Notes: a model not told the origin generated them from the letters alone. DNA of 64,000 nt from Mesorhizobium caraganae (GCF_016836705.1 NZ_JAFCGY010000008.1:124001-188000), one strand, 5' to 3'; numbered from the stretch's first letter, positions 26,452 to 35,310 are shown. Program-made: numbers and translations.

Positions 26452-26794
26452 GTGCGGTTCCTTTTGTATGAGCCGTCTCTGATCTCTGAAGGCGGGTCGG
26501 GGAAGAAGAACACCATCTATGCAAGAAAGCCTCGCCCTGGCCGCTCTCTACTGCGCGGCGACGACTCTTCGGATGCGGCACGACGGTCAACGACAGCCAT
26601 CGAGGTCGCGATGGTGGCGGCCCGAGAAACGAAAGAGGATACGAATACGGCTACCACCGGCAACGGTTTCGTGCGGACCGAGGCGGCGCCGCATGGAAAG
26701 AGAATCCCACGAAGCAGACCGCGCGAGCAGAAATTTCGCAGATTTTGCTGACACTCCCCGATTGATCATCAGACTAGCCGTTGTTTGTCCGATT
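26452..26794. other. Gene-free stretch between the IS110 remnant and the ABC ATPase gene
   Basis: Short frames only, none with a recognisable domain. Lies after the 3' end of the minus-strand ABC operon. Confidence 0.4.
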
Positions 26795-27583
26795 TCACCG
26801 CAGAATCTGGTTGAGGAATTGACGGGTGCGGACCTGCTGCGGATTGGCGAAGAAATTGGCCGGCGCGGCGGTTTCTACAATCCGACCATGATCCATGAAG
26901 ATGACCCGGTCGGCGATCTGTCGGGCGAAACCCATTTCGTGAGTGACGCAAAGCATGGTCATACCATCGTTCGCAAGTGCGATCATGGTGTCGAGCACCT
27001 CCTTGATGATCTCAGGATCGAGTGCGGAGGTGGGTTCGTCAAACAACATAATGCGCGGCGACATGCACAGAGCGCGAGCGATTGCGGCTCGCTGCTGTTG
27101 ACCGCCCGAAAGCTGGCCTGGGTACTTTTTCGCCTGCTCGGGAATGCGTACTCGCGCGAGGAAGCTGCGTGCCAGCTCCTCGGCCTGCGCGCGTGCTATC
27201 TTTTTTACCGACATCGGTGCCACAACGCAGTTCTCCAAGATCGTCATATGTGGAAACAGATTGAAGTTCTGGAACACCATGCCGATTTCGCGCCGGGTGG
27301 CCTGCACGCGCTTGGGGTCGTCTGTCAGTTCTAATCCGCCAACCGAAATTGAGCCCTGATCATGACGTTCTAGGCGGTTGATGCATCGGATCAGCGTGGA
27401 CTTGCCGGAGCCTGAAGGCCCGCAGATAACGATCCTCTCGCCGGTCACGACGCGAAGATCGATGTCGTGAAGTGCATGATAGGCGCCGTACCACTTGTTA
27501 AGGCCAATTATTTCGACAGCGGCCGGCGGTTTGATGCCGGTCCCAGCCTCGTCTTCGCGGGGGAACTCATCCAAGTTGGTCAT
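26795..27583 (-). CDS. Polar amino-acid ABC transporter ATPase (AapP/GlnQ type)
   Basis: A 262-residue ATPase: Walker [23 protein letters not shown], signature LSGGQQQR, Walker [15 protein letters not shown] and H-loop VTHEMGFAR, all intact. It is the last gene of a minus-strand operon ordered binding protein, permease, permease, ATPase. A 133-base gap separates it from the upstream permease. Closely similar to the orphan ATPase at 32982. Confidence 0.92.
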   Translation of the reverse strand: MTNLDEFPREDEAGTGIKPPAAVEIIGLNKWYGAYHALHDIDLRVVTGERIVICGPSGSGKSTLIRCINRLERHDQGSISVGGLELTDDPKRVQATRREIGMVFQNFNLFPHMTILENCVVAPMSVKKIARAQAEELARSFLARVRIPEQAKKYPGQLSGGQQQRAAIARALCMSPRIMLFDEPTSALDPEIIKEVLDTMIALANDGMTMLCVTHEMGFARQIADRVIFMDHGRIVETAAPANFFANPQQVRTRQFLNQILR

Positions 27584-27716
27584 AAGGTCACCTGAAATAT
27601 CCTGCGTGGGGAGCAGCGATAATCGATTGAAGATGATGGGCCTGACAGTGATCGAACTGCGTGGCGACGGAGTAGGGTCATCGAGCGCCTTTTGCCTTGT
27701 CGTTAATACGGCGTTT

Positions 27717-28391
27717 TTAGCCAGTGCGTCGGGCAGTCAAATAAGGTTGGAGATGGATCTCGAGCCACTTCGTCAACGTGGAAACGAGTGCCGTCAGGCC
27801 CCAGTAAAGCAATGCGATGATTGTAAAGATTTCGACCGGCGAAAACGTGCGTCCAATAATATCTTGGGCTTCATATGTCAGCTCAGGAACTGTGATGACC
27901 GAAAGGACCGCTGATTCCTTTATGAGCCCGATAGCCAGGTTGGTCGAGGTCGGGAGAATATAACCCAGCACCTGTGGCAGAAGGATGCGGCGAAGGATGG
28001 TCGCATAGCCAAGGCCGAGCGCATAGCCGGCCTCCGTTTGGCCTGCGGGTACGGAAAGGATTGCGCCGCGGACGATCTCGGCTGCGTAGGCACTGGCATA
28101 GGCCGAAAGCGCAATGAAACCAACCACCAGCGGCGACAGGCGCAGGCCGAATTCTGGCAGGACGAAATACAGCAGGAAAACCTGGGTCAGGAAGGGGATG
28201 TTGCGAAGCAGCTCAACATAGGCCGCGGCAAATGTTGCGAATACAAGCCCGCCGTGTAGGCGCAGGAGCGCCAGCGCGACGCCGAGAATAAACCCGATTG
28301 GTAGGGAGACAGTGCATATGCCGATGGTTCGTGCGAAGCCATCTGCTAGCGGCTGCCAGTTGTCCAGAATTACCGCAACGTCAAACTGCAT
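27717..28391 (-). CDS. Amino-acid ABC transporter permease
   Basis: A 224-residue membrane protein with segment LLRNIPFLTQVFLLYFVLPEFG and EAA loop EAGYALGLGYATILRRILLPQVL. The RNIP pattern differs slightly from the usual RGTP, as in GltJ/AapQ relatives. Its start codon overlaps the stop of the preceding permease by one base. Confidence 0.91.
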   Translation of the reverse strand: MQFDVAVILDNWQPLADGFARTIGICTVSLPIGFILGVALALLRLHGGLVFATFAAAYVELLRNIPFLTQVFLLYFVLPEFGLRLSPLVVGFIALSAYASAYAAEIVRGAILSVPAGQTEAGYALGLGYATILRRILLPQVLGYILPTSTNLAIGLIKESAVLSVITVPELTYEAQDIIGRTFSPVEIFTIIALLYWGLTALVSTLTKWLEIHLQPYLTARRTG

Positions 28392-29050
28392 TAGCGCGGA
28401 GCTCCTGACGGCTTGTGTTCCAAACGTTTAGTGAACACGGAGAAGGTGAACAGAATTAAGAAATATATCAGAGCAGCAGTGCAGAAAGCTTCCGTCGGTC
28501 GGAAGGTCTCCATCATCACATGTTGAGCTGTGCGTGTTAGTTCCACAACCGAGATGACCGACAAGATCGCAGAGGCCTTTACCAGAATAGTGAATTCACT
28601 GGCCATTGGCGGAATGATATTGCGTACGAGTTGGGGCAGGATGACTTTGAGGGCCACAATGTGACGCGGCAGGGCCAAGGCACTGGCGGCCTCGAACTGT
28701 CCCGAGGGGATACTGAACAACCCTGCGCGCAGGTTTTCGGCAATGAATGCAGCGCTGTTGAAACTCAGGGACAACACGCCCGCCACGAGCGGCGACAGTT
28801 CGATGCCGGTCAGGCCCGGAAGGGCGTAGTAGATGACGAGAATTTGCACCAGCAGCGGCGTACCGCGAATGAAACTCGTGTAGATCGCCACGATCCATCT
28901 GGCCAGTGCTATGCGCGATCTCGCGAGCAGGAGCAGGCCAAGGGCGATAACCGTTCCCAGTGTGAATCCGGCCAGTGACACGCCCAGCGTAACAGCAGCA
29001 CCCCAAATGAACCTCGGGAGCAGTGTCAGAAAAAATGACATGTCGAACAT
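28391..29050 (-). CDS. Amino-acid ABC transporter permease
   Basis: A 219-residue membrane protein with FIRGTPLLVQILVIYYALPG and EAA loop EAASALALPRHIVALKVILPQLV. ATG 29050 (MFDMSFFLTLLPRF) was chosen over longer frames because an AGGACAGG ribosome site precedes it and upstream codons lie in the intergenic hairpin region. ATG 29041 is possible. Confidence 0.9.
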   Translation of the reverse strand: MFDMSFFLTLLPRFIWGAAVTLGVSLAGFTLGTVIALGLLLLARSRIALARWIVAIYTSFIRGTPLLVQILVIYYALPGLTGIELSPLVAGVLSLSFNSAAFIAENLRAGLFSIPSGQFEAASALALPRHIVALKVILPQLVRNIIPPMASEFTILVKASAILSVISVVELTRTAQHVMMETFRPTEAFCTAALIYFLILFTFSVFTKRLEHKPSGAPR

Positions 29051-29115
29051 TTCGTGGGACCTGTCCTCGGAAGGCGATGAACTGGCTGAGGCACCGACAG
29101 ATGCAACAATTCGAA

Positions 29116-29145
29116 CCCTCCGCGCGGTAGCGCGCCGGCGGAGGG
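29116..29145. terminator. Hairpin between binding-protein and permease genes
   Basis: Arms CCCTCCGC and GCGGAGGG with further pairing inside the loop. It lies just past the stop of the minus-strand binding-protein gene, without a T-run, repeating the pattern at 12239 and 21542. Confidence 0.55.
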
Positions 29146-29157
29146 GAACTAAATGGA

Positions 29158-30015
29158 TTACTTGGCGCCCTCGGGAAGATAGCCGTGGGCCGGCAATTCC
29201 ATTTCGTAGCCAAACCATTTCATCTGGAGCTCTTTCAGCTTCCCGCTGTCGGCCAGTTCGCCTATCTGAGCATTGATGAAGTCACGTAGATCGCCGTCTT
29301 CGGGACGCACTACCCACGCCAGATAGACGGGGTTCTCGATCGTGCCGATGATCTTGAAGGTGTCGGGCAACTTCTTCATCAGTAACGCGGCCGTTGTTGA
29401 CGGCACCGCGATTGCGTCAACCTGGCCGGAGGCAAGTGCAACATTGCATTCGGGAAAGGAACTGAAGAGCTTGAGTTCAAAGCCGGCGCCACCTTCCGCC
29501 TTCAGGCGTTCGCCAAAACGTTCCGCCTTTGGCTGAGGCGAGGAGGCAAGTTGGGTTGCCACCACTTTGCCATTCAGGTCCTTGGGCTCTTTAATGCTGT
29601 CGTCCTTCACGCGCGCAAGGATCATCGTGACGCCCGTGCCAGTCGGTCGCGTGAATGCGAATTTGGCGGCGCGCTCGGGAGTGATCGTTGTCGATGAACC
29701 TTTCAGATCAAATTTTTTCGACAGAAGACCAGGCAGCAGCCCCTGAAAAGGCAGATCAACTAGGGTGACCTTGACCCCCAATTTCTCAGCCACGAGATCG
29801 AGGATGTCCTTGTCATAACCAAGAATCTTTCCATCCACTCTGAATGCAAAAGGTTCAAAATCGGCTTCTGTGCCAACGATAATCTCGCCGCGCTGTTTAA
29901 TTTGATTGACAAGGCCATCGGCCTTGGCAGTCACCGATGTGCCCGACCAGATGGTCACAACTGCGAACAACGCGACGATCAACGGGCGGATGCGGAGCGC
30001 TTTCTCGGTGATCAT
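29158..30015 (-). CDS. Amino-acid ABC transporter substrate-binding protein
   Basis: A 285-residue family 3 binding protein with a Sec signal (RIRPLIVALFAVVTIWSG, cleavage near AKA-D) and mature opening GEIIVGTEADFEPFAFRVDGKILGYDKDILDLVA. The hinge motif reads GSSTTITPERAAKFAFT. ATG 30015 is set by a GGAGG ribosome site eight bases upstream; upstream codons are not conserved in type. First gene of the minus-strand importer operon. Confidence 0.91.
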   Translation of the reverse strand: MITEKALRIRPLIVALFAVVTIWSGTSVTAKADGLVNQIKQRGEIIVGTEADFEPFAFRVDGKILGYDKDILDLVAEKLGVKVTLVDLPFQGLLPGLLSKKFDLKGSSTTITPERAAKFAFTRPTGTGVTMILARVKDDSIKEPKDLNGKVVATQLASSPQPKAERFGERLKAEGGAGFELKLFSSFPECNVALASGQVDAIAVPSTTAALLMKKLPDTFKIIGTIENPVYLAWVVRPEDGDLRDFINAQIGELADSGKLKELQMKWFGYEMELPAHGYLPEGAK

Positions 30016-30282
30016 CGTTATTTTCCTCCGACTTATTGGCTTCTGCATAGACGCTGCCCAAATCGTGTGATGACACTTCATGTTGTTTCCTCCATTTGGC
30101 AACATTTTACGATGTCGCCGGATTGCATTTTTTGACGGTATGCCGATCCAGGACGACATCGAGTTTTGCTCGGATTTTATTGCCCCTCGTCCGCGGATTG
30201 CTCAGATGACCTGACCGGTCCTCCCAGATCGCCGCCCCAATGCAACCGGCATGTGGGCTGTGTGCCGTTTTCGCCGCGCCGT

Positions 30283-30548
30283 TCATGCTCCTTCCAGGGC
30301 CGGGGTGAGATCGTCCCAGACGTGGCCCTCATCCTCCAATCCGACGGAAAAGCGGATGAGATCTTCGCCCGCGCCTTTGATGGGTTTGGCTTTCCGGCCT
30401 GACTGTCTGCCGGACGCAAGATGCTTGCTGGGTGCGTCACCAGCATCTCGACATATTGCGAGGGGTCGTTGCCGAAATGGATGGCCCGGGTCGCGAAACC
30501 GCCCTCGCGTTCGTCGGAGCCGACTGCAGTGTTTTTGGGATGCGACAT
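30283..30548 (-). pseudogene. Transsulfuration-enzyme (methionine gamma-lyase type) remnant
   Basis: The 5' end reads MSHPKNTAV and GFATRAIHFGNDPSQ, the N-terminus of Cys/Met-metabolism PLP enzymes. It is followed at once by YVEMLVTHPAS and, after a frameshift, EDLIRFSVGLEDEGHVWDDLTPAL, the C-terminus. The whole PLP-binding core of roughly 300 codons is deleted. The intact family member in this window is at 60671-61876. Confidence 0.82.
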
Positions 30549-30580
30549 GACAAGCTCCAGCGAGGAGAACGACGTCTGGT

Positions 30581-31534
30581 TCACAAATCCAGGATGATTT
30601 GCCCCTTGGCCCTCGATACGCATGGTATGAAGCGACGTGTTCTGGCCTCAGGGCTAAGGAAGGCGTCTCGGTGGATCGGTTCGCCGGCGACGAACCCGCA
30701 TTCGCAACTGCCGCAAACGCCGTTCTCACAGGACGAGAAGAGAAGCAAACCGGCGGCGCGCAGTACGGTGAGCGCCGAGGCGTTCGCAGGAACCTCGAGT
30801 TCCTGGCCGGTCGAATGCAATTGGATGGTGAACGGCTCGGGCGCGAAGTTTGGATCTTCTTCGGGCTGGAAGGCCTCGAAATGGACCGTGTCGGGCTTCC
30901 AATGCGCCGAAGACGCTCTTGCCCACGCCATGAAACCGGGGGGCCCGCAATAGTAAAGGTGCGTCCCGTCCTTCTGCTCTTTCAGCAGTTCGGCGAGATC
31001 CACGACGGTGGCGGGATCGTCGTCGAAGTGCAGTACGAGGCGATCGGCAGGTAGCTCCGCCTCCAGATCGGCCAGCATCGGAGCCATCGAACGGCTGCGT
31101 GCAAAGAAATGGAGAACGAAAGCCTTACCCTGCGCCTCCAGCGCGCGCGCCATCGCGATCATCGGCGTTATTCCGATGCCGCCGCCCAGCAGAAGATGCG
31201 CCTGGGCCTTGTCGTGGAGCCTGAAGTGGTTGCGCGGCGCCGAGACCGGCATCTCGTCTCCGACCTTGAGGTTGGCATGGAGCCAGGCGGAGCCACCCCG
31301 GCCAGTCTCTTCGCGTTTTACACCAATCAGATATCGCGACAGGTCCGCTGGGTGGCCCATCAGCGAGTACTGGCGCACCTTCCCACCCGGCATGTGGATG
31401 TCGACGTGCGAACCCGCCTCAAATGAAGGCAGTTGCGGACGTCGTGGATGGCGGAACTCAACGACGCTCACGTCTCCGGCTTCGTGACGCAGGCTCGCAA
31501 CCTTCATCTTCATGATGAGACGCGGTGAAGCCAT
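30581..31534 (-). CDS. FNR-type oxidoreductase with C-terminal [2Fe-2S] ferredoxin domain (VanB/phthalate dioxygenase reductase type)
   Basis: A 317-residue electron-transfer protein. The flavin motif is RQYSL (54-58), the NAD motif GGGIGITPM (117-125), and a plant-type ferredoxin domain ends the chain with Cys269, Cys274, Cys277 and Cys305. The order FMN, NAD, [2Fe-2S] is that of phthalate dioxygenase and vanillate demethylase reductases. ATG 31534 has its ribosome site inside the end of the MOSC gene, so the two are coupled. No oxygenase gene is near; the MOSC protein is the obvious electron acceptor, as in mARC/YcbX-like systems. Confidence 0.9.
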   Translation of the reverse strand: MASPRLIMKMKVASLRHEAGDVSVVEFRHPRRPQLPSFEAGSHVDIHMPGGKVRQYSLMGHPADLSRYLIGVKREETGRGGSAWLHANLKVGDEMPVSAPRNHFRLHDKAQAHLLLGGGIGITPMIAMARALEAQGKAFVLHFFARSRSMAPMLADLEAELPADRLVLHFDDDPATVVDLAELLKEQKDGTHLYYCGPPGFMAWARASSAHWKPDTVHFEAFQPEEDPNFAPEPFTIQLHSTGQELEVPANASALTVLRAAGLLLFSSCENGVCGSCECGFVAGEPIHRDAFLSPEARTRRFIPCVSRAKGQIILDL

Positions 31535-31538
31535 CGCC

Positions 31539-32036
31539 CTAGCTCTCCATCGGAACGATGCGGTCGCCTGGACGAATGACGCCACCGACCTCGATCGCGC
31601 AGTTCAGTCCGGATCGGTTAAGCAGCCCGTCGAACAATCGTGGCGCGCCGAGCAGTTCCTCGATGTACTTGCAGGGGAAGTTCAGCCTCGCGCCCCAAAG
31701 CACGGTCTCCCCGACCCTGAAGCGTTGGCCGATGAGGTGGTTCAGTGGAACCCCCCTCGTCGTCAGGTTCCGACGATGATCTCCTGGGGCGAGATTCAAC
31801 TTGATGCCAGGCACCTTGGGCTCCCCCGCCGCGAGTTGCTCCAGGACCTCGGCCTCGATCAGCGTCACCTCGCGCACATCAGGCTTAGGTGAGTAGGTAC
31901 CGGTCCCGAAAAAGTAGCGATCGCCCTCGATGCCCTTGCCCACGATCAATCGCGCTTCGGCAAGCTCCTCCATCTCATACGAGGCGGCTGGCGCTATGTG
32001 GATATGCAAAAGTTCCCCGGACCAGCGCTGCGTCAT
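31539..32036 (-). CDS. MOSC-domain protein (molybdenum cofactor, YiiM/mARC-like)
   Basis: A 165-residue single-domain MOSC protein. It shows GKGIEGDRY (33-41), TLIEAEVLEQL, the HRRNLTTRG block (87-95) and Cys122 in NFPCKYIEELLG, the position of the conserved cysteine thought to bind molybdenum. ATG 32036 has an AGGACAGG ribosome site. Family members reduce N-hydroxylated compounds or carry sulfur; mARC, YcbX and YiiM need a reductase, which the next gene could supply. The promoter region contains a repeated GTTG/CAAC element. Confidence 0.87.
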   Translation of the reverse strand: MTQRWSGELLHIHIAPAASYEMEELAEARLIVGKGIEGDRYFFGTGTYSPKPDVREVTLIEAEVLEQLAAGEPKVPGIKLNLAPGDHRRNLTTRGVPLNHLIGQRFRVGETVLWGARLNFPCKYIEELLGAPRLFDGLLNRSGLNCAIEVGGVIRPGDRIVPMES

Positions 32037-32058
32037 AATTCCTGTCCTGATATACTTA

Positions 32059-32080
32059 GTTGGACAACTTGTTGCCCAAC
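32059..32080. promoter_or_regulatory. Tandem GTTG-N2-CAAC operator-like element, copy 1
   Basis: Two dyads, GTTG-GA-CAAC and GTTG-CC-CAAC, lie two bases apart in the divergent region between the MOSC and XRE/cupin genes. The first 18 bases recur exactly at 32913. Position in a shared promoter region fits a repressor site, probably for the XRE/cupin protein encoded between the copies. Confidence 0.55.
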
Positions 32081-32185
32081 CGGTAACAGACTTTTTCAAA
32101 CGCTGCAATATGGGTATTGCGCCAGCCCATAGATACGGCCCTAGCCATGGGCGAGGCGGCGACATAGTGATAGGCCGCTCACGCA

Positions 32186-32791
32186 GTGGAATTGGAGCTG
32201 AAATTGCCGACTGTTAGATCGATCAGAGATATCGGGCCGACCAAAAACGATGCGGCACGCTCGTTTGGCCTTCACATGGCCGCGATGCGGCGCTCGCGCA
32301 AAATGACGCTTGATCAGCTTGCGGGGCTGACCGGCCTCAACAAGGGATACCTGTCGCGGGTCGAAAGAGGAGAGAAGACGCCTTCGATCGCGACGGCATT
32401 GAAGCTCTCCCAAGCGTTCGCCGTCTCGGTGTCGGCCCTCTTCGGTGAGGCTGTCGACGAATCGGTGATCCACATCGTCAGGTCGAATGCGCGCCCCGCC
32501 CCCGACAACAGCCCAACAGAGACGTATTTCGAGCCTCTGAGCCAGGCAGCGGGCGGAATTGAAGCCTTTTTGCTCTTTGCTGGCCGCGATTTCGGCCCCG
32601 ACGGTAGGGTCGACCATGGCGGAACCGAGATCATTTTTGTTGTATCGGGCAAGATCGAGATCCAGTTTTCCGATCGCTCGGTGCTTCTTGGCACCGGCGA
32701 TTTCCTCCAGTTTCCGGGCCATCTCGCACATCAAGTTCGGGCTCCAGATGGTAGCGGCAGCGCCCTGATCGCGATCACCCGGGAGAAATAG
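32186..32791 (+). CDS. XRE-family regulator with C-terminal cupin domain
   Basis: A 201-residue protein: HTH (LHMAAMRRSRKMTLDQLAGLTGLNKGYLSRVERGEKTPSIATALKL) near residues 30-75 and a cupin sensor from about 115 (FLLFAGRDFGPDG, DHGGTEIIFVVSGKIEIQF, GDFLQFPGHLAHQV). The GTG at 32186 is the earliest start with the full frame; ATG 32276 within the HTH is too late. Such regulators often repress neighbouring amine or amino-acid genes. It lies between two copies of an 18-base repeat, one facing the MOSC-reductase pair and one facing the ATPase gene, and so probably controls both sides. Confidence 0.88.
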   Translation: MELELKLPTVRSIRDIGPTKNDAARSFGLHMAAMRRSRKMTLDQLAGLTGLNKGYLSRVERGEKTPSIATALKLSQAFAVSVSALFGEAVDESVIHIVRSNARPAPDNSPTETYFEPLSQAAGGIEAFLLFAGRDFGPDGRVDHGGTEIIFVVSGKIEIQFSDRSVLLGTGDFLQFPGHLAHQVRAPDGSGSALIAITREK

Positions 32792-32912
32792 GCCGGAAAA
32801 AGTCCTGCCTTCCGGTAAGCACCACTGGGACACATGCCGACCTAAAGTTGCAACTGCGACGCTTGCGGTATCCGAACTCGATGCAGTTGACTATGAGTCC
32901 GCTCCATGATCT

Positions 32913-32934
32913 GTTGGACAACTTGTTGCCTACA
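32913..32934. promoter_or_regulatory. GTTG-N2-CAAC operator-like element, copy 2
   Basis: Repeats the first 18 bases of the element at 32059 exactly, then diverges in the last half-site (CTAC for CCAAC). A further weak half-site GTTGGGCAAA follows at about 32943. It precedes the ATPase gene at 32982. Confidence 0.55.
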
Positions 32935-32981
32935 GCGATCTCGTTGGGCAAACAAATGTCGATGCCCGGTGGTAGAGACCT

Positions 32982-33770
32982 ATGAACACGCTGGAAAACG
33001 GATCGTTCGGTGTGCCCAAGCCTACTTCGTTGAACACGCCGACCGCAGTCGAGATGGCCGGTGTGAACAAGTGGTTCGCCGAATTCCACGTGCTGCGCGA
33101 CATCGACTTGAAGGTCGAGCGAGGTGAGAAGCTGGTGGTCTGCGGTCCGTCGGGCTCCGGTAAATCGACCCTGATCCGCTGCATCAACCGGCTGGAGAAG
33201 CATCAGCATGGCAGGATCATGGTCGATGGCATCGAACTCACCAACGATCTCAAGATGATCAGCGAGATCCGCCGCGACGTCGGCATGGTGTTCCAGCACT
33301 TCAACCTGTTCCCGCATCTGACGATCCTGGAGAACCTGACGCTCGCCCCGATCTGCGTGCGCAAGATGCCGAAGAAGGATGCCGAGGAGATCGGCATGCA
33401 TTATCTGCGGCGCGTCAAGATCGCGGAACAGGCGGCGAAATATCCCGGCCAGCTCTCCGGTGGCCAGCAGCAGCGCGTCGCCATCGCCCGCTCGCTCTGC
33501 ATGAGCCCGAAGATCATGCTGTTCGACGAGCCGACCTCGTCGCTCGACCCGGAAATGGTCAAGGAAGTGCTCGACACCATGGTCTCGCTGGCCGACGAAG
33601 GCATGACCATGCTCTGCGTCACTCACGAGATGGGTTTCGCCCGCGAAGTCGCCGACCGGGTGATCTTCATGGATGCCGGCCAGATCGTCGAGATGACCGA
33701 GCCCAACGCGTTCTTCAAGAACCCGCAGCACGAGCGTACCAAGCTCTTCCTGAGCCAAATTCTGCACTGA
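32982..33770 (+). CDS. Orphan polar amino-acid ABC transporter ATPase (AapP/BztD type)
   Basis: A 262-residue intact ATPase: [52 protein letters not shown]. No permease or binding-protein gene adjoins it, unlike the other four intact sets here, so it must serve a transporter encoded elsewhere or be left over from one that was lost. The following gene is on the same strand 109 bases on. Its promoter carries the GTTG/CAAC element. Confidence 0.9.
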   Translation: MNTLENGSFGVPKPTSLNTPTAVEMAGVNKWFAEFHVLRDIDLKVERGEKLVVCGPSGSGKSTLIRCINRLEKHQHGRIMVDGIELTNDLKMISEIRRDVGMVFQHFNLFPHLTILENLTLAPICVRKMPKKDAEEIGMHYLRRVKIAEQAAKYPGQLSGGQQQRVAIARSLCMSPKIMLFDEPTSSLDPEMVKEVLDTMVSLADEGMTMLCVTHEMGFAREVADRVIFMDAGQIVEMTEPNAFFKNPQHERTKLFLSQILH

Positions 33771-33879
33771 GGGGAACTGGCTCGCGACTCGTGAGAACCA
33801 CGGCCCGCAAGGTATGCCGATAGAGAGCGAGCATCCCAATGCGACGCATGAATCCTTGAACGCCGATCGGAGGAAGGCG

Positions 33880-34506
33880 ATGGCGCTGCAAAGCATCGAC
33901 TATTATTTCTGGGTTCTCTCGGACTGGGCTTACTTCGGGGGTCCTCGCCTTGCATCGATCGGCAAGCGGCACGGGCTGAACATCAACTATTTCCCGATCA
34001 AGATGCCGTACGTCTACTCCAAGACGGGTGGCATACTTTTGAGCCAACGGTCCAAGCAGCGGCAGGACTACCGGCTTGCCGAACTGCGCCGTTGGCAGGT
34101 CAAGTTGGGTATGCCAATCAACGAGTCACCCAAATACGGCACCACCAACGAGGACCTGGCCTCGGGGCTCATCATCGCGGCTAAGCACGACAACCAGCCC
34201 GTCGAGGGGATCTCCCACGACATCTTGAAGGCAGCGTGGGTGGACGAACTGGACATTGCGTCTCCCGAAGTCCTTCTAGACCTCGCGGGCCGAAGCTTGA
34301 ATGGACCCGTGCGCCTGCTGGAGCTGGCAGGCTCGCCCGCTATTCAAGAGGAATTCCGACGCTACTCCGATGCCGCCATCGAAAGGGGGGTATTTGGGTC
34401 GCCGTTCTACCTGTTCGAGGACGAAATGTTCTGGGGCCAGGATAGGCTCGACTTCCTTGAAGACGCGGTCGTCGCCTCGAAGATGAGGACGCTCTCGAAG
34501 GCCTGA
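33880..34506 (+). CDS. DsbA-fold 2-hydroxychromene-2-carboxylate isomerase-like protein (kappa GST class)
   Basis: A 208-residue thioredoxin-fold protein. It begins IDYYFWVLSDWAYFGGPRL, carries the central helical insert (QRQDYRLAELRRWQVKLGMP) and ends with VFGSPFYLFEDEMFWGQDRLDFLEDA, the pattern of HCCA isomerases and kappa-class glutathione transferases. ATG 33880 has a GGAGGAAGG site; the longer frame to 33814 is not needed. Such enzymes use glutathione to isomerise aromatic ring-cleavage products. The following glutathione-transferase gene supports a glutathione-dependent pathway. Confidence 0.82.
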   Translation: MALQSIDYYFWVLSDWAYFGGPRLASIGKRHGLNINYFPIKMPYVYSKTGGILLSQRSKQRQDYRLAELRRWQVKLGMPINESPKYGTTNEDLASGLIIAAKHDNQPVEGISHDILKAAWVDELDIASPEVLLDLAGRSLNGPVRLLELAGSPAIQEEFRRYSDAAIERGVFGSPFYLFEDEMFWGQDRLDFLEDAVVASKMRTLSKA

Positions 34507-34611
34507 GCAGAAGCGTTCCGGCGTTTGAGCGCCGCCAGTCATTGGGTCACGGAACATTCAAGGCTTTTCGGTCGCGCACGACGACCGTTGTCGGCCGCGC
34601 GAGGTTATCGA

Positions 34612-35276
34612 ATGCCGCAAGGACTGGGGCCCCTGCGCCTCTATGACACACAACGCTCGGGGAATGCCTGGAAGGTCCGGCTCCTCGCAGGCTTCATCGC
34701 GTGCCCACTCGAGAGAAGGACCCTCTCGATCGACAGGGGCGATCTGAGAACTCCCGAGTTTGCAGCCGTCAGCCGGTTCCGCCAGGTCCCTGTTCTCGAG
34801 CTGGGAAATGGTGGAACGATCGTCGAATCCGCGGCGATCCTGTTCTTTCTGGCTCAAGGGACCGCATGGTGGCCCGACGATCCAGGTCAACAGACGTTTT
34901 GGCATGGATGTCTTTCGAGCAATCGTCTCACATGCATCCGTTGGCGCAATTGCGATTGCATCGCGCCCTTCATCCGGATCGGCAGGTCGATCCGCGCGAA
35001 GTGGCGCAGTGGGATCACAGGGCTAGCCAGGCTCTGGCTTTCCTTGAGGAGAATTTGAGACAGGTTGCGGAAGGGGATTGGCTGGCGACGGCCGGCCATC
35101 CGAGCATCGCGGATGTCGCCCTGTATCCCTATACCCGGTTGGCGAGGATGGGAGGCGTCGACCTGGATGGCTCACCTCACGTGTTGAGGTGGCTCGCGCG
35201 TATCGAGAGGTTGCCGAATTACACGACCCTCTTCCCCGGCCGGCCCGAACTGAACGAAAGCACCCTCGAAGTCTGA
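34612..35276 (+). pseudogene. Glutathione S-transferase gene with one frameshift
   Basis: The first frame gives LRLYDTQRSGNAWKVRLLAGF, FRQVPVLELGNGGTIVESAAILFFLAQGT, a GST N-terminal thioredoxin domain with its SNxxKV and ESxAI glutathione motifs. At about 34885 the reading moves to another frame, DVLAWMSFEQSSHMHPLAQLRL to HPSIADVALYPYTRLA and LPNY, the C-terminal helical domain. Both halves are otherwise well preserved, so the shift is recent or a sequencing error. If intact it would be a beta/theta-like GST of about 220 residues. Confidence 0.8.
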
Positions 35277-35310
35277 CATCGTTGGGCGGGATGTATTAAA
35301 CTCGAAACGG

